From Pieris napi (lineage: Eukaryota; Arthropoda; Insecta; Lepidoptera; Pieridae): 64,000 nucleotides of DNA. The DNA lies in contig NC_062241.1 of assembly GCF_905475465.1 (NCBI RefSeq), forward strand, positions 12,028,001 to 12,092,000, given 5' to 3'. The position numbers were made by a program, and so were the translations under genes. Each line of letters starts with the position of its first letter. Within the stretch, counting starts at the first letter, position 1. Shown piece by piece: positions 35,106-46,192 of this stretch. The notes beneath the pieces are model-generated. The model was not told the DNA's origin, ran no database searches, and worked only from the letters and a program-made list of their open reading frames with translations.

Positions 35106-36083
35106 ATGTCGAAGTGTGACCAATGTAATAAAACGTTTTCTAAATCGATGCCCGGATGTGAATGTGCCCGATGTGAAAAAATGGTACACCTAAATACCAG
35201 ATGCAGCGGTCTTACGAACAAACAGATAACTGCATTAAAGGCGGCCCCAAGCCTAGACTGGACTTGTATGGAATGCCAGCATGAATCCCCGAAGCGAAAC
35301 TCCTCTTTGTTTATAACAGAGGATGCAGAGGAGGATATACCTATGGACACTAAGGGGCTAATACATAAAATCTCCAAGGAGGTGGAAAAAACTATAAAGA
35401 AGGAAATAAGCGAACTTAACCAATCTCTGCAATTTCACAGTACGAAGTTGGATGAAGTATTAGGTTGTATTGATGCCTTTAAAAATACCATAAAAGCTTT
35501 AGAAAGAAAAAACACGGAACTATTACAAAAAAACAACAATCTCGAATTGAGGGTAGGCGTATTGGAGCAGCGTTTCCATGAGATGGAACAGAAGAAACTT
35601 GCTAATTCTATAGAAATAGCAAACGTCCCCCCTGCGAGCGAAGAGAATGTGATAAAATTAGTTGAAAATGTAGCATTAAAACTTAAACAGCCCTTCGACG
35701 GTATCCGTAACTCAATGCGATACCAAGGTAAATACGACCAACCCGGCATTATACGAGTTAAACTTACTGATAAAGCGACCCAAGAAAAGTGGATTAAAGC
35801 TGCAAAAACCATTAAAACTATGGTGGCCGATGTTTGCCCCTATGAACCCAACAATAACAAAATAGTATTCATCAGGGAAGCAATGACTAAATCCAACAAA
35901 AGCATTTTATGGGAAGCCAAGCAGGAATTAAAGAACAAACAAAACTATAAATACGTTTGGTTTAAAAACGGTATGGTTCGTGCAAGAAAGGATGATAACA
36001 CGAAAATAGAAAACTTAAGATCTATATTGGATATACAAGCGTTAAAAAAAAAAGACAGAATGTCAATTAACTGCCCAAATTAA
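35106..36083 (+). CDS. LINE ORF1: PHD-like finger, coiled coil, baculovirus FP-like domain
   Basis: 325 residues. Residues 1-60 form a Cys/His-rich PHD-like finger (CDQCNKTF, CECARCEKMVH, WTCMEC). Residues about 80-175 are a coiled coil rich in Leu, Lys and Glu. Residues about 175-320 (NSIEIANVPP, IRVKLTDKATQEKWIKAA, KYVWFKNGMVRARK) resemble the domain shared by insect LINE ORF1 proteins and baculovirus FP25K proteins (Baculo_FP type, from family knowledge). ORF1 proteins bind the element RNA. The start has no competing upstream ATG in frame nearby. Confidence 0.85.
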   Translation: MSKCDQCNKTFSKSMPGCECARCEKMVHLNTRCSGLTNKQITALKAAPSLDWTCMECQHESPKRNSSLFITEDAEEDIPMDTKGLIHKISKEVEKTIKKEISELNQSLQFHSTKLDEVLGCIDAFKNTIKALERKNTELLQKNNNLELRVGVLEQRFHEMEQKKLANSIEIANVPPASEENVIKLVENVALKLKQPFDGIRNSMRYQGKYDQPGIIRVKLTDKATQEKWIKAAKTIKTMVADVCPYEPNNNKIVFIREAMTKSNKSILWEAKQELKNKQNYKYVWFKNGMVRARKDDNTKIENLRSILDIQALKKKDRMSINCPN

Positions 36084-36109
36084 ATTGCATATAAATTATT
36101 ATTATTAAT

Positions 36110-39070
36110 ATGGATAGTTTAACTAGTGATATTTGTGAATTAGAAGACTGTATAAACATAAATGATTTCGTGAGTAAAATACCCAGCAAACATTTAAATC
36201 TGTTGTGTGTACACATAAATATAAGGTCAATCATAAAATATTTTGCTAGCCTCGAGCAATGTATATATGCGGCTAACACTATTGACGTTATTGTTGTTAC
36301 AGAGGTTAACATTTCTGATAGAATCAGTTGTTTGTACAATTTAAATGGATATCAAATGTTCTCAGCGCTCAGAAACAGTAGGAAAGGTGGTGGTATCTTA
36401 GTTTATGTAAAAAAGAAACATAAATTTAGTATACAAATTGTAAAAAGCCAACATTTCGAGAATATACTCTTTACCATCACAACTCAGACGAAATACACTG
36501 CGCATATTTGTGCTATTTACCGCCCACCTAGCCTAAGCAAGAGCCTGTTTATTGACGAACTTCATAATATCATTAAGAGTAACTGCCAGAAAAATATAGA
36601 CTTGTATCTATTGGGGGACGTTAATATAAACCTAAAGCTAGACATTCCTATAAAACATAAATATTGCAACACATTACACAGTTTAGGCCTTATGTGTGGG
36701 ATCACAACATACACTAGGGCAGAACTATACAAAGGAATCGTTACAAAATCATGCATAGATCACATATACGCTCGATCCCAAACACACGACCTATACACTG
36801 CAGCGGTTGGCACAAAACTAGCGGACCATCGAGCGATCGTGCTCGCTTGCACTAAAGCACAGCTACAGGATGTTCCAACATATAAAACATTAATTGACAA
36901 AAATAAATTAACGACCCTTCTAGAGCAAATTGATTGGAAGCCGACAGTAGAAATGACGTGTCCTATTGGCATATACAACTTCATACAAAATAACATAACT
37001 CAAGCATATAAAAAATCAGAATATACAGTTAAACTTAAATCTAACACTCATCGAAACAGTAACCATTGGATTAATAATAGAATTATTATAGCATGTCATT
37101 ACAGAGATAAACTTTTTACTCAATATATAAAAGATACAAACAACTTAATACTAAAACAAAAATATAATAAAACCAGAAATTATGTCAATAAATTAATAAA
37201 TAAAACTAAAAATAAAACACTTAGAACCAATATAGAAGCTAATAAAAACAATCTAAAAAATCTATGGGATATATTAAATCAATTAACAGGAAAAATTAAA
37301 ACATCCATTGACGTAGCAATACAAAACTCATTTGAAAATCAAAATGTTACGTGTAAAGATATTGCAAATAATTTTGCAACTACCTTCCACAATAGTATCA
37401 GTAATGTTGCAACCAACTGTGCAATTCCACTGTTGGATACAAGTTTATACCGGCGAGCAGAAAATACTAGTATGAGATTTCAGTCAGCAGACCCTAAATC
37501 TATCGCAAAGATAATAAAATCATTAAACGACAAAAAATCTCCAGGCGCAGATAGAATACGAACTATTGACATTAAAATGTTATGCAATAAAATAAACGTA
37601 GCCATAGCTAATCTTATTAACACGAGCATTTACACTGGACAGTATCCTAATTTATTAAAAACAGGTATAGTACGACCAATATACAAAAATGGTAGCAAAA
37701 AAAACTATAATAATTATCGTCCAATAACTATACTGCCAACAATCAACAAAATAATTGAAAAATATATATGTGGACAAATCCAAAGTTATTATAAAAAACA
37801 CAATATTCTTTCTAACAAACAATACGGATTTCAACCAAATAAAAACACAACACAATTACTATCCGCATTCACAGATCTTATTTATAAGCACTTAAATAAA
37901 AAGGATCATGTCCTGGTAGTGTTTATTGATTATAGTAAGGCATTCGACACATTAAGGCACAGCGTAATCCTACAAAACCTAAATGACTGCGGAGTACGAG
38001 GAAACCTGCTCAAGTGGTGTGAAAACTATCTGCAAGATAGAACTTATCGTGTTAAAGTGTGCAACGAAGAAAGTTTCCCAATATCCATAACAGAAGGTAC
38101 GGCTCAGGGATCAGTTATTGGACCCTTGCATTACCTTACCTACGTTAACACATTACCTAACATAATAAAATATTGCCAGATATTCCAATTTGCAGACGAT
38201 ACATGCCTAGTAGCCGCTGGGGCTAACATACAAGAAGCAGAAACAAAGCTGCAAGCTGATTTTGATGCATTGGCTGAATGGTCCCACGACGTGGGACTTG
38301 TACTAAATCCGGGTAAAACAAAGTTCATGCATATCCGATCCAGTCGCAATCTGGGCGCACGTGCACCCCACTTAGTCTTGCACAACCACATTTGTGCACA
38401 TTCCAGTAAATCGTACCCCATCAACTGTAACTGCAACGCCTTAGAATTAGTTCATGGCCACAGGTACCTGGGGCTTGTAATAGATGACCGAATGTCCTGG
38501 AAAATGCATATTAATTCTGTCTGTGAAAGGCTAAGAGCGATACTTGCCAAATTCACTATAATAAAAAATAAAATACCTCTCAATACTCTGCTACTGCTAT
38601 ACAAAGCACTAGCAGAATCTATTATAACATATGGACTTTCAAGCTATGGGAGAACATGCAAAACCTATCTTAATCAAATATTTTCATTACAAATACGTAT
38701 TTTAAAAGCAATTGCTCCTTACAAAATAAAATCACAATATAAAGAAGACTATAGAAAGCTATTTGCATTTTTTAAAATTATACCTATACAAGAGAAAGTG
38801 CAGCTAGCATTATTAAATGAAAACTATTTTACAGACAATTACCTTAAAACAACTAAAACTCACTATCACTATACAACACGTAGAAAATTAAAAAACGATT
38901 TTCTTTTACCAAAATACAATAATTTATATGGGAAAAAAACATTAGACTATATTATTCCAAATCTATTAAACTCTTTACCGGCTGCGCTATTTGCTAATGT
39001 AACAGGAAACAATATCAAATTTAAATTAAAAAATTACTTTATAAGTCAAACAATAACAAATTATGCATAA
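36110..39070 (+). CDS. LINE ORF2: endonuclease and reverse transcriptase, full length
   Basis: 986 residues with no stop. APE-type endonuclease: LLCVHINIRSI, DVIVVTEVNI, LYLLGDVNINL and ADHRAIVLA. Reverse transcriptase: GIVRPIYKNGSKKNYNNYRP, VVFIDYSKAFDTLRH, GTAQGSVIGPLHYLTYVN and the catalytic FQFADDTCLV. The GTAQGSVIGP form differs from the usual GVPQGS but keeps the core QGS. It makes the nick and copies element RNA at the target. It is in a different frame from ORF1, 26 bp downstream. No RNase H. It could be active. Confidence 0.9.
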   Translation: MDSLTSDICELEDCININDFVSKIPSKHLNLLCVHINIRSIIKYFASLEQCIYAANTIDVIVVTEVNISDRISCLYNLNGYQMFSALRNSRKGGGILVYVKKKHKFSIQIVKSQHFENILFTITTQTKYTAHICAIYRPPSLSKSLFIDELHNIIKSNCQKNIDLYLLGDVNINLKLDIPIKHKYCNTLHSLGLMCGITTYTRAELYKGIVTKSCIDHIYARSQTHDLYTAAVGTKLADHRAIVLACTKAQLQDVPTYKTLIDKNKLTTLLEQIDWKPTVEMTCPIGIYNFIQNNITQAYKKSEYTVKLKSNTHRNSNHWINNRIIIACHYRDKLFTQYIKDTNNLILKQKYNKTRNYVNKLINKTKNKTLRTNIEANKNNLKNLWDILNQLTGKIKTSIDVAIQNSFENQNVTCKDIANNFATTFHNSISNVATNCAIPLLDTSLYRRAENTSMRFQSADPKSIAKIIKSLNDKKSPGADRIRTIDIKMLCNKINVAIANLINTSIYTGQYPNLLKTGIVRPIYKNGSKKNYNNYRPITILPTINKIIEKYICGQIQSYYKKHNILSNKQYGFQPNKNTTQLLSAFTDLIYKHLNKKDHVLVVFIDYSKAFDTLRHSVILQNLNDCGVRGNLLKWCENYLQDRTYRVKVCNEESFPISITEGTAQGSVIGPLHYLTYVNTLPNIIKYCQIFQFADDTCLVAAGANIQEAETKLQADFDALAEWSHDVGLVLNPGKTKFMHIRSSRNLGARAPHLVLHNHICAHSSKSYPINCNCNALELVHGHRYLGLVIDDRMSWKMHINSVCERLRAILAKFTIIKNKIPLNTLLLLYKALAESIITYGLSSYGRTCKTYLNQIFSLQIRILKAIAPYKIKSQYKEDYRKLFAFFKIIPIQEKVQLALLNENYFTDNYLKTTKTHYHYTTRRKLKNDFLLPKYNNLYGKKTLDYIIPNLLNSLPAALFANVTGNNIKFKLKNYFISQTITNYA

Positions 39071-39593
39071 CTAAAAGTAGGATGTCGTCATTTAGTTCAT
39101 GTTCGAATATGTAAATTCGAATACACATCCTGTATTCGAATGAGAATTTCTCGTCAAGAACAGGTTTCTTGCATCGGCTGTGGAGCGTCATTGTTTCAAT
39201 TGGTTTATGTTGTTCGTGCAATTTTTATGGTTTATTGGTGGGGGTGTTATATTGTATAGTGTGTCACTGGCCTGAGTGTGTAATAGATTAATTATTTTAA
39301 TTATTTAAATATTTTCGACGACCTGGTGGACGGAAAAACTGTGTCCAGTTTGTGTTTCCACCACGCCAACTTTTTTCTATTTAGGATGATGTATAGAATA
39401 AATAAATAAATAAAATAAATAAAATACTAAAATTGAAAATGCCAATAGAATGAATTTTGTAAGTCTCGTAATGTGCAAAACATTCATATCAGTATAGTTT
39501 TAAAAATAACAATTATTAAGCTTTATTGGTTTAATGTAGGACTAATAATGGTTTTGTTAAACAAAAGTTTTGACTCTTTTCAGAAGCCTTAAT

Positions 39594-42500
39594 ATGAACA
39601 TATTGACAGTTGAAGTAAAGAACCGATGTGTTGCGTCTTTTCAAATAGTAAGTGAACATTTTTAAAATCATTAATTAAAATGATATTCTCTTTGGAAGGT
39701 TTAAAAGGTTACCATTTTTATTTATGGCGATTATGTCTGCCTCTAATTTATTTATCGCCATAAACAATGGAATACCCAGTAAAAAGGGTAAAAAATAATA
39801 AAAATAGACAAAATACAAACATATTAAAAAAAACGTATAACGAGGCAAACTGGCAGGAGGCTCATCTGATGTTAAGTTGCGAAAGGCTCAGAAGTGCGTT
39901 GCCAGCCTTTTACGAGTTTTTACGCCCTTTTCCTGAGAATCCTTCACCAGTCTATCTCACTGGCCATAAGCCACCAGTGGCTATGTTCAGCTGTCAATTT
40001 ATATATGTAGCTGTCGGAATAACTCTCCAATATCGCATCAGGGTATAACGTCATCATTACTCACTGAAGTGTTTCTGAATCGATTCTACTTAGGGTCTTT
40101 CAAGATTCTATTCTTGAAAGACCCTAAGTAGAATCGAATATACCAATTCTTAAAAGGCCGGCAACGCACTCGCGAGCTCTCTGGCCTTGAGTGTCCATTG
40201 TCAGCGGTATTACTAAACATCCTGCCCCCGTTCTATAGAAAATGTAAAATTCCTTTAAAGACAAATTTGCGCGCCATTGTGTGTCGCAGAATATGCGAAC
40301 TGACGATTGGTACCTTACACATTTTTGTACAATAGTCTTGCAATTAATTATTATTATTATAAAAAATATAAAGTTTTAATTAAATGTTTAGTATGACTTT
40401 ATGGTTATTGATTTTTTTTTCAGTTCATCAATATTATGGTAATAGCCAAAGGTGACTTAGATATATCTCAGTATCCGATGTACCAAGTATCAAGTAGCAT
40501 TTACGCTGTCAAATGTGTTCTTATAGGTCTAACAGTGACATATATTGTTTTTAATGTGATTTTGCTTATTGGATTATTGATGGTGAGTATAATTATTATA
40601 CCGTAGTGGAAATATAGCTAGATATTGTCCACTAGGACGTGAACTGTTCGTCGAGGAAAATTGTGCAATTATTTTCCGATGTTACGTCAATTATTAATGC
40701 CATAAAAAAAACAAAAAAGATGTTTTCATTTGAACACTTTGTTTTGAGATAACAAGTGACTAACTGTTTAAAACATTATAAAATATAAATTAATCTTAAT
40801 ATATATAAATTACGTGTCACGTTGTTTGTCCGCTATGGACTCCTAAACTACCGAACCGATTTCAATCAAATTTGCCCACCGTGTGTAGTTTAATCCAACT
40901 TAAAAGATATTTCATCTCAATTTATACCCGCAATATTATTTTATTGCAAAATATTTGTTTATTATTTGACACAATTCTAAAGGGCCTGATCGACGGACGA
41001 GTAAGACCGCGGTTTTAAATACCGACGAACCTGGCTCGCGGCTCGTTGGTGCTGATCGATTAGCAAGCAAAACAGTCGCAAACATGTCTTGTTCTCTTTC
41101 CGACACGCGGTTTTGCATGGCGAGCCGCGTAAAAAATATAGCACGACGACGAGCCGCGAGCTAGGCTCGGCGGTATTTAAAACCGTGGTTTTGCAATGAT
41201 ACACCGGCGAGCTTTACCGACGAGCCATAAAACCGCGGTCTTACTCGTCCGTCGATCAGGCCCTTAACAGATGGCGCTGTGTTGAAAATACCAACGTTTC
41301 ACATAAGCTACAATGTAATGGCATAACCTTCAAAGAAGCATGGTGGTCCCCATGACTGGTGTTCTCCTACCGTTTCCCTTGAATAGTTTACTACTATGTA
41401 ATATAACAAAAACAGCCACAGCAACGCTTGGCCGGTCTGCTAGTAAATTATAAATTATAACTAACATCATTAAGAGTAGTGGGGTTGCGTCGCTAACAAA
41501 AACTAATTTAGCTCACCTAAGGGTAATAAACCTAAGTGACACTTCTATTCAAGTGAAGTCGTTTTTGGACATTATCGGACAAGTGTGGTACAACTGATGA
41601 GGCATAATAATAATAATAATAAAAACTTTATTAATGACAGAAAGGGTTGTTACAGAAATCAGAAATCGCTAGTCCCCACACTAGGGAGGCCCTGTGTTGT
41701 GGGTAACTAGAAGACAATTATTTCGTGGTACATGTTAAAAATAGTTTAAAAATGTGATATGAAAAAATGATAATAAAAAATAAAAAATACCAATAATAGT
41801 TATAAATTTAGTGTTACGTGTGAAGTGAATGAGTGAGTGTGAGAATAGGTGAGTTTGCGCATGTATTTGAGAATGTAGCTGAAAGTTGTTATGATCGTGC
41901 ACTGTGTCTGTGTTTATGAAACCTCAAAGTCATACCAAGATATGTAGTAATGCCTCTGTGGATTCGAAATCCAATTTGGCTAGTGTAGTTTCTATGTGAC
42001 TCGCTAATTTGTATCTGGATAGTTTTACGATCTCAGAGTCCATAGATTTGGAGAATTTGTTATAAAGGAAGGGGCCCCTAAATGCAAAGGAGCGTTGTCC
42101 AAATACAGTCCTTCGTTGTGTTGTGTGTGTTGTGTTTAAGTTTTTTGTTATTTTATTTTTTTATATGTAATGGTTTTTTTTGAAGTGTTGGCCTTGTAGA
42201 CCAGTGCAGATAGCCTTTAAAATAAATAAAAAGTGAAAAAAATTCTGTAGGATGAAACCCATTAGAAAAAGAGGGGAATTTGATCAAAATGAAAAGAAAA
42301 ATAATTTACGGTCGATCTGAGGGGGGGGAGTTTTAAGGGTAAAAAACGGTTTATCTCGATTTCCGGCAAAACTAAAAGTCCTATCGATGAAAGTTAAACC
42401 GCAAAGTTGTAGGCAATAAAAATATCTACAACTTTTGTATTTGCAGATTTTTCACATAACCTCAAAATTTAGGTGAAAAATTCAAAAAACCAACATTTTG

Positions 42501-44856
42501 GTTTTTTATTTCTATCTTTTACAAAAATTTATTTTTTTAAACGAAATTTGGTGAAAACTTACCTTATTATGTCCCAAATATACTGTAATTTATTTGATTA
42601 AAAATATTTATTTTTTCACCTTATTTTGAATTAATATCGAAAAAACACTAATTTTCAATCGAAAATTCTGACGTCAAAATTTCAGCTTTTTTCAAATTGT
42701 TGATGTGCTTTCAGTGCGTTGAAATCTCTACTTTCCTATGGTAAAAATATATATATATATATTACCATAGTAAATCTTCTCAGAAAATGCAAAAAATCGT
42801 ATGCAGTAACGCCCAGATCCGTCATCCCCTTCCCTACTTCTCTATGAAATACGAAAATTTTAGGCCATCTAAAGGCTAAAAATTTTTTTTAGGTCACTGA
42901 GGTATATATAAATTATCTTAAAATAGTAATAAATAGGCATTTAATTATAATTTAAAGAAGATTTAGAAGATTTAGAAGATTTCAACGCACTGAAAGCACA
43001 TCAACTTTTTGAAAAAAGCTGAAATTTTGACGTCAGAATTTTCGATTGAAAATTAGGGTGTTTTTTCGATATTAATTCAAAATAAGGTGAAAAAATAAAT
43101 ATTTTTAATCAAATAAATTACAGTATATATGGGACATAATAAGATAAGATTTCACCAAATTTCGTTTAAAAAAATAAATTTTTGTAAAAGATAGAAATAA
43201 AAAACCAAAAAGTTGGTTTTTTGAATTTTTCACATAAATTTTGAGGTTATGTGAAAAATGTGTGAATACAAAAGTTGTAGATCTTTTTATGACCTACAAC
43301 TTTGCCATTTTGTTTTCTTCGATAGGACTTTTAGTTTTGCCGGAAATCGAGATAAACCGTTTTTTACCCTTAAAACTCCCCCCACTACCCCTTACCGACC
43401 TCAGATCGACCGTAATTTATTTTTCCTTTCATTTTGATCATATTACCCTGCTTTTCTAATGGGTTTCATCCTACTGTAATTTTTTTTGGTTCCAAAAATT
43501 ATCGGCACTGGTCTATTGTGGCTTCAGCGTGCGACTCTCATCCCTGAGGTCTTAGGTTCGATCCCGGCTGTGCACCAATGGACTTTCTTTCTATGTGCGC
43601 ATTTAACATTCGCTCGAACGGTGAAGGAAAACATCGTGAGGAAATCGACATGTCTTAGACCCAACAAAAGTCGATAGAGTGTCTCAGGCACTTGAGGCTG
43701 ATCACCTACTTGCCTATTAAATTTAAAAATGATCATGAAACAGATTCAGAAATCTGAGACCCAGACCTTGAGGTTGTAACTTGTAGCGTCACTTTTTTTT
43801 TTATTGTTTGAAGCTACGAAGCCAACACTGCTCTTAGTGACTATATCAATATTAAAAATCTTCTATGTTTTAATTAAATACCTTGACTTACTTATTATGC
43901 CATACAACCTCTGCTTGGTAACTAAAAATTCAGGCTTCCAATTTTATTCACAATGGTTCAAGTTAATGGGTCGATAATGACCTGAACTTCTTCGATAAAA
44001 TAAAATAACGGCCGTGCCCCGAGACTACAGCCCTTGAAAAAGGTCCCGGATAAATAAGTGCATTTAAAAACTGTTTTTATATATTTCCAGAAAAAGAAAA
44101 TTTTGATCAAAATCTACTTGTTTGCGGCACCAGCTTTTATCATTTCCCGTACGGTGTTGTATGCATGCGAATTCGTATTTATTGCAAACGATGAACTTTT
44201 TCAAATGTTGAATATGAACTCAGCATTCATCGTTCTGAACATTATGTTTGTATGTAAGTAAAACATAAATATTATTTCAAGATTACTAGAGAAACTAAAA
44301 AGTGTAGCGATCTACAATCTGTGCCATCAGTATGATGACCACATAGCATGAAAAGCGCTAACAAACCATTCTGCTACGGATATATACAGCTTTTCAATCT
44401 TAGATACTAGGGCCTTCAGGTCAGACATTAGACTGGAGGTCCTCCCTTTAGATTGGAGGAAAAGAACTCTATCCTTCCTCCACAAAAGTCTGGAAAATCG
44501 TCGAAGATGCTAGCGTGAATCTTCTCAGTAGTAATTTTCTAAATTAAGATTTTCAATAGCACTTGACAAAGTAGTTTATTATAGATATATTTAATTTATT
44601 AATTAAACTTAAATCAGTCCAACTGCGCACTTTTGACTAAAGTAATTATTATTGACGTCTTTTTCTATCAAACTGTATTGATGCTGTATCGAATAGAGAT
44701 ATATTAGAATTAAAACGATTTTTTTGAATTGATTCATAATTAATTAATTTGATAAATATTTTGATATAACACTGATGAATTGTTTATTATGTTTCAGTAC
44801 TCGACATTATGTTTTTTTTCATCTTTGCCGTGGTATATAATACCTGGAGACAATAA
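39594..44856 (+). CDS. Four-helix membrane protein, tandem copy 5 (short loop, early stop)
   Basis: Predicted exons are 39594-39647, 40424-40582, 44091-44253 and 44798-44856, in phases 0, 0 and 1, about 144 residues. Exon 2 has only 53 codons against 71-75 in the others, the loss being in the loop between helices 1 and 2. Exon 4 stops at TAA (44854) just after the fourth helix (FAVVYNTWRQ), where copy 2 continues for another dozen or more residues. Splice sites are intact, so a shortened protein is possible. AATAAA at 44897. Introns contain Helitron, LINE and foldback insertions. Confidence 0.65.
40794..41443 (+). mobile_element. Non-autonomous Helitron (CTAGCAGACCGG family) with a nested element
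   Basis: Starts TCTTAATATATATAAATTAC and ends GGCCGGTCTGCTAG, between A and T. The inner 40980-41265 is a separate GC-rich inverted-repeat element. Relatives at 6069, 28924 and 52023. Confidence 0.75.
40980..41265. mobile_element. GC-rich 286-bp inverted-repeat element
   Basis: Ends AAGGGCCTGATCGACGGACG and complement, matching for about 37 bp. Internal CGCGG and GAGCCGCG motifs give strong secondary structure. Much richer in CG than its surroundings. No ORF of substance. Confidence 0.75.
41609..42140 (-). mobile_element. LINE 3' end, 5' truncated
   Basis: Minus strand. The C-terminal end of a LINE ORF2 (FGQRSFAFRGPLLYNK, then KLDFESTEALLHIL, stop at 41930-41932) is followed by a 3' UTR and a TTATTATTATT tail at 41609. 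It is 5' truncated near 42140 and lies in intron 2 of copy 5. Confidence 0.7.
42197..43515. mobile_element. Complete long-armed foldback element, 3-bp target duplication
   Basis: TAGACCAGTGC and GCACTGGTCTA ends, flanked by TTG on both sides (42194-42196 and 43516-43518). Arms of about 490 bp pair around a central stretch of some 250 bp. No transposase. It is the best preserved member of the family seen at 15127, 21914 and 58473/62030. Confidence 0.8.
43516..43785 (+). mobile_element. tRNA-derived SINE
   Basis: Head TGGCTTCAGCGTGCGACTCT with B box GGTTCGATCCCGG. Body to GAGACCCAGACCTTGAGG. It directly abuts the foldback element. Confidence 0.7.
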
Positions 44857-44999
44857 GAGAATATGCGACATGGAACTAATAGACATTTTTAGAAGAAATA
44901 AATATACTAAAGTGCTGTTTTTCATTTCAATTCACTTTTTCTCCATTGACACAACTTACTCATCCAAACCTTTTTTTTTTTTTTAAACAAAATGGTCCA

Positions 45000-45140
45000 A
45001 AAGTCAACGGTTCATCAGAGGGATACTTTTCTCGAAGGACCCTAAGTCGAGTTAGTTCGGAAATAATTCAGTGGGCAGCTGGTTTCACATAGTAGAGTTG
45101 CAAAAACTGCTTTAAAATTGCTCAATTGTGGAACGACGGA
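45000..45140. repeat. Dispersed repeat fragment
   Basis: Contains TTCAGTGGGCAGCTGG and GGAACGACGGACG, hallmarks of the repeat also seen at 16738, 52560 and 54080. Confidence 0.5.
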
Positions 45141-46192
45141 CGTTATGTCTTAAATTCCATTTATATTATATGTATACACTATACAGTATTTTCAATACTC
45201 AAAATTTTCTCAAACTATATGGTAATAATAAAAATTAATAAAAAGAAAATTTAAAGAGTTGGGTCCTAGCAGTGTACCTTTAACGCTGGCAGCATTTCCT
45301 CGCTGTATTGCGAGGAAAGCACCAGCGATCGATTTCGATCACACACAGCGGTTTTTGCAGCGGCGATCGCGTTTAAATCATTCGTGAAGCAGTTACACAT
45401 TTTATGATGTGTGAGTGCCACTGTGTGAGTTCGAAAAGTGAGTTACAGAATCGCAAGGCAGCTCTGGGGTCACCGGTACTATCTATCAGGCGCCACCTTA
45501 AATCTTTAATTAGCCCCTGTGCACTTTAAGCCCAAGAGTCTCCAAAGATAACCAAAGACAAAAAACTCATTTATCGAAAATCCAAATATCTCGACGCCTG
45601 GGTATCACAAAGAGCAAAAACGAAGATATGACTTTGGGACAATTTAGAAATGAAAAAAAAAACATGAAGCGTGTTACTGTCATCGCTGAGATTGTGGGTT
45701 CGATCCCCGGCTGTGACCTATTGAACTTTTTGTCTATTAACGCGTTTAAAAATCGCTCATATGGCGAAGGACAACATCATGAGGAAACCATCTATGCATT
45801 AGACCCATAAAGACGGCGTGTGCATAGAAAGCTACTAGCTTATTTGGTAAAACTAATGTCCGCGAAACAAATTCAGACTCTCAGCAGTCCAGGCCTAAAA
45901 AAGGTTATAGAGCAACTGTATTTTGAAATTAAATACATATTATATTAAATTTCCGTTTAAATTCATTCAAGAATATTCAGAACGTATTATTTTATGTAAT
46001 GTATGTGACATTCATTGAAATATATTGTATATATATGTTATTAAACGAGTTACAGAACAGTGTGTTGATAATAATAATACAAAAATATAGCCACTTTTAT
46101 CCATTATAAGTCCCGCACGTTGATATTGCGACTGGCGGCCATCTTAGTGACGTAGTCGAACTGTCAGCACCGTGCGCAAGGTCAGCCAGCGC

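Larger units (their letters stand above)
34970..39425 (+). mobile_element. Apparently complete two-ORF LINE (CR1-like)
   Basis: It has a 5' UTR of about 100 bp, ORF1, a 26-bp gap, ORF2, a 3' UTR and an AATAAATAAATAAAT tail. Both ORFs are open over their whole length. The matching place in copy 6 (47750) has no LINE, which brackets the insertion. The 5' junction carries inverted and direct scraps of the neighbouring target (see findings). It lies in the leader intron of copy 5. Confidence 0.8.

Noticed and set aside
35090..35812. Minus-strand ORFs of 95 and 125 codons
   Set aside because: They are shadows of the LINE ORF1 on the other strand.
42197..43515. Mariner-type origin with TA duplication
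   Set aside because: The TA belongs to the element ends; TTG outside it is duplicated, and AAG in the short relative, so a 3-bp duplication fits better.
43516..43590. Possible tRNA genes at the SINE heads
   Set aside because: A and B boxes fit, but acceptor and anticodon stems do not pair and each is followed by a SINE body.
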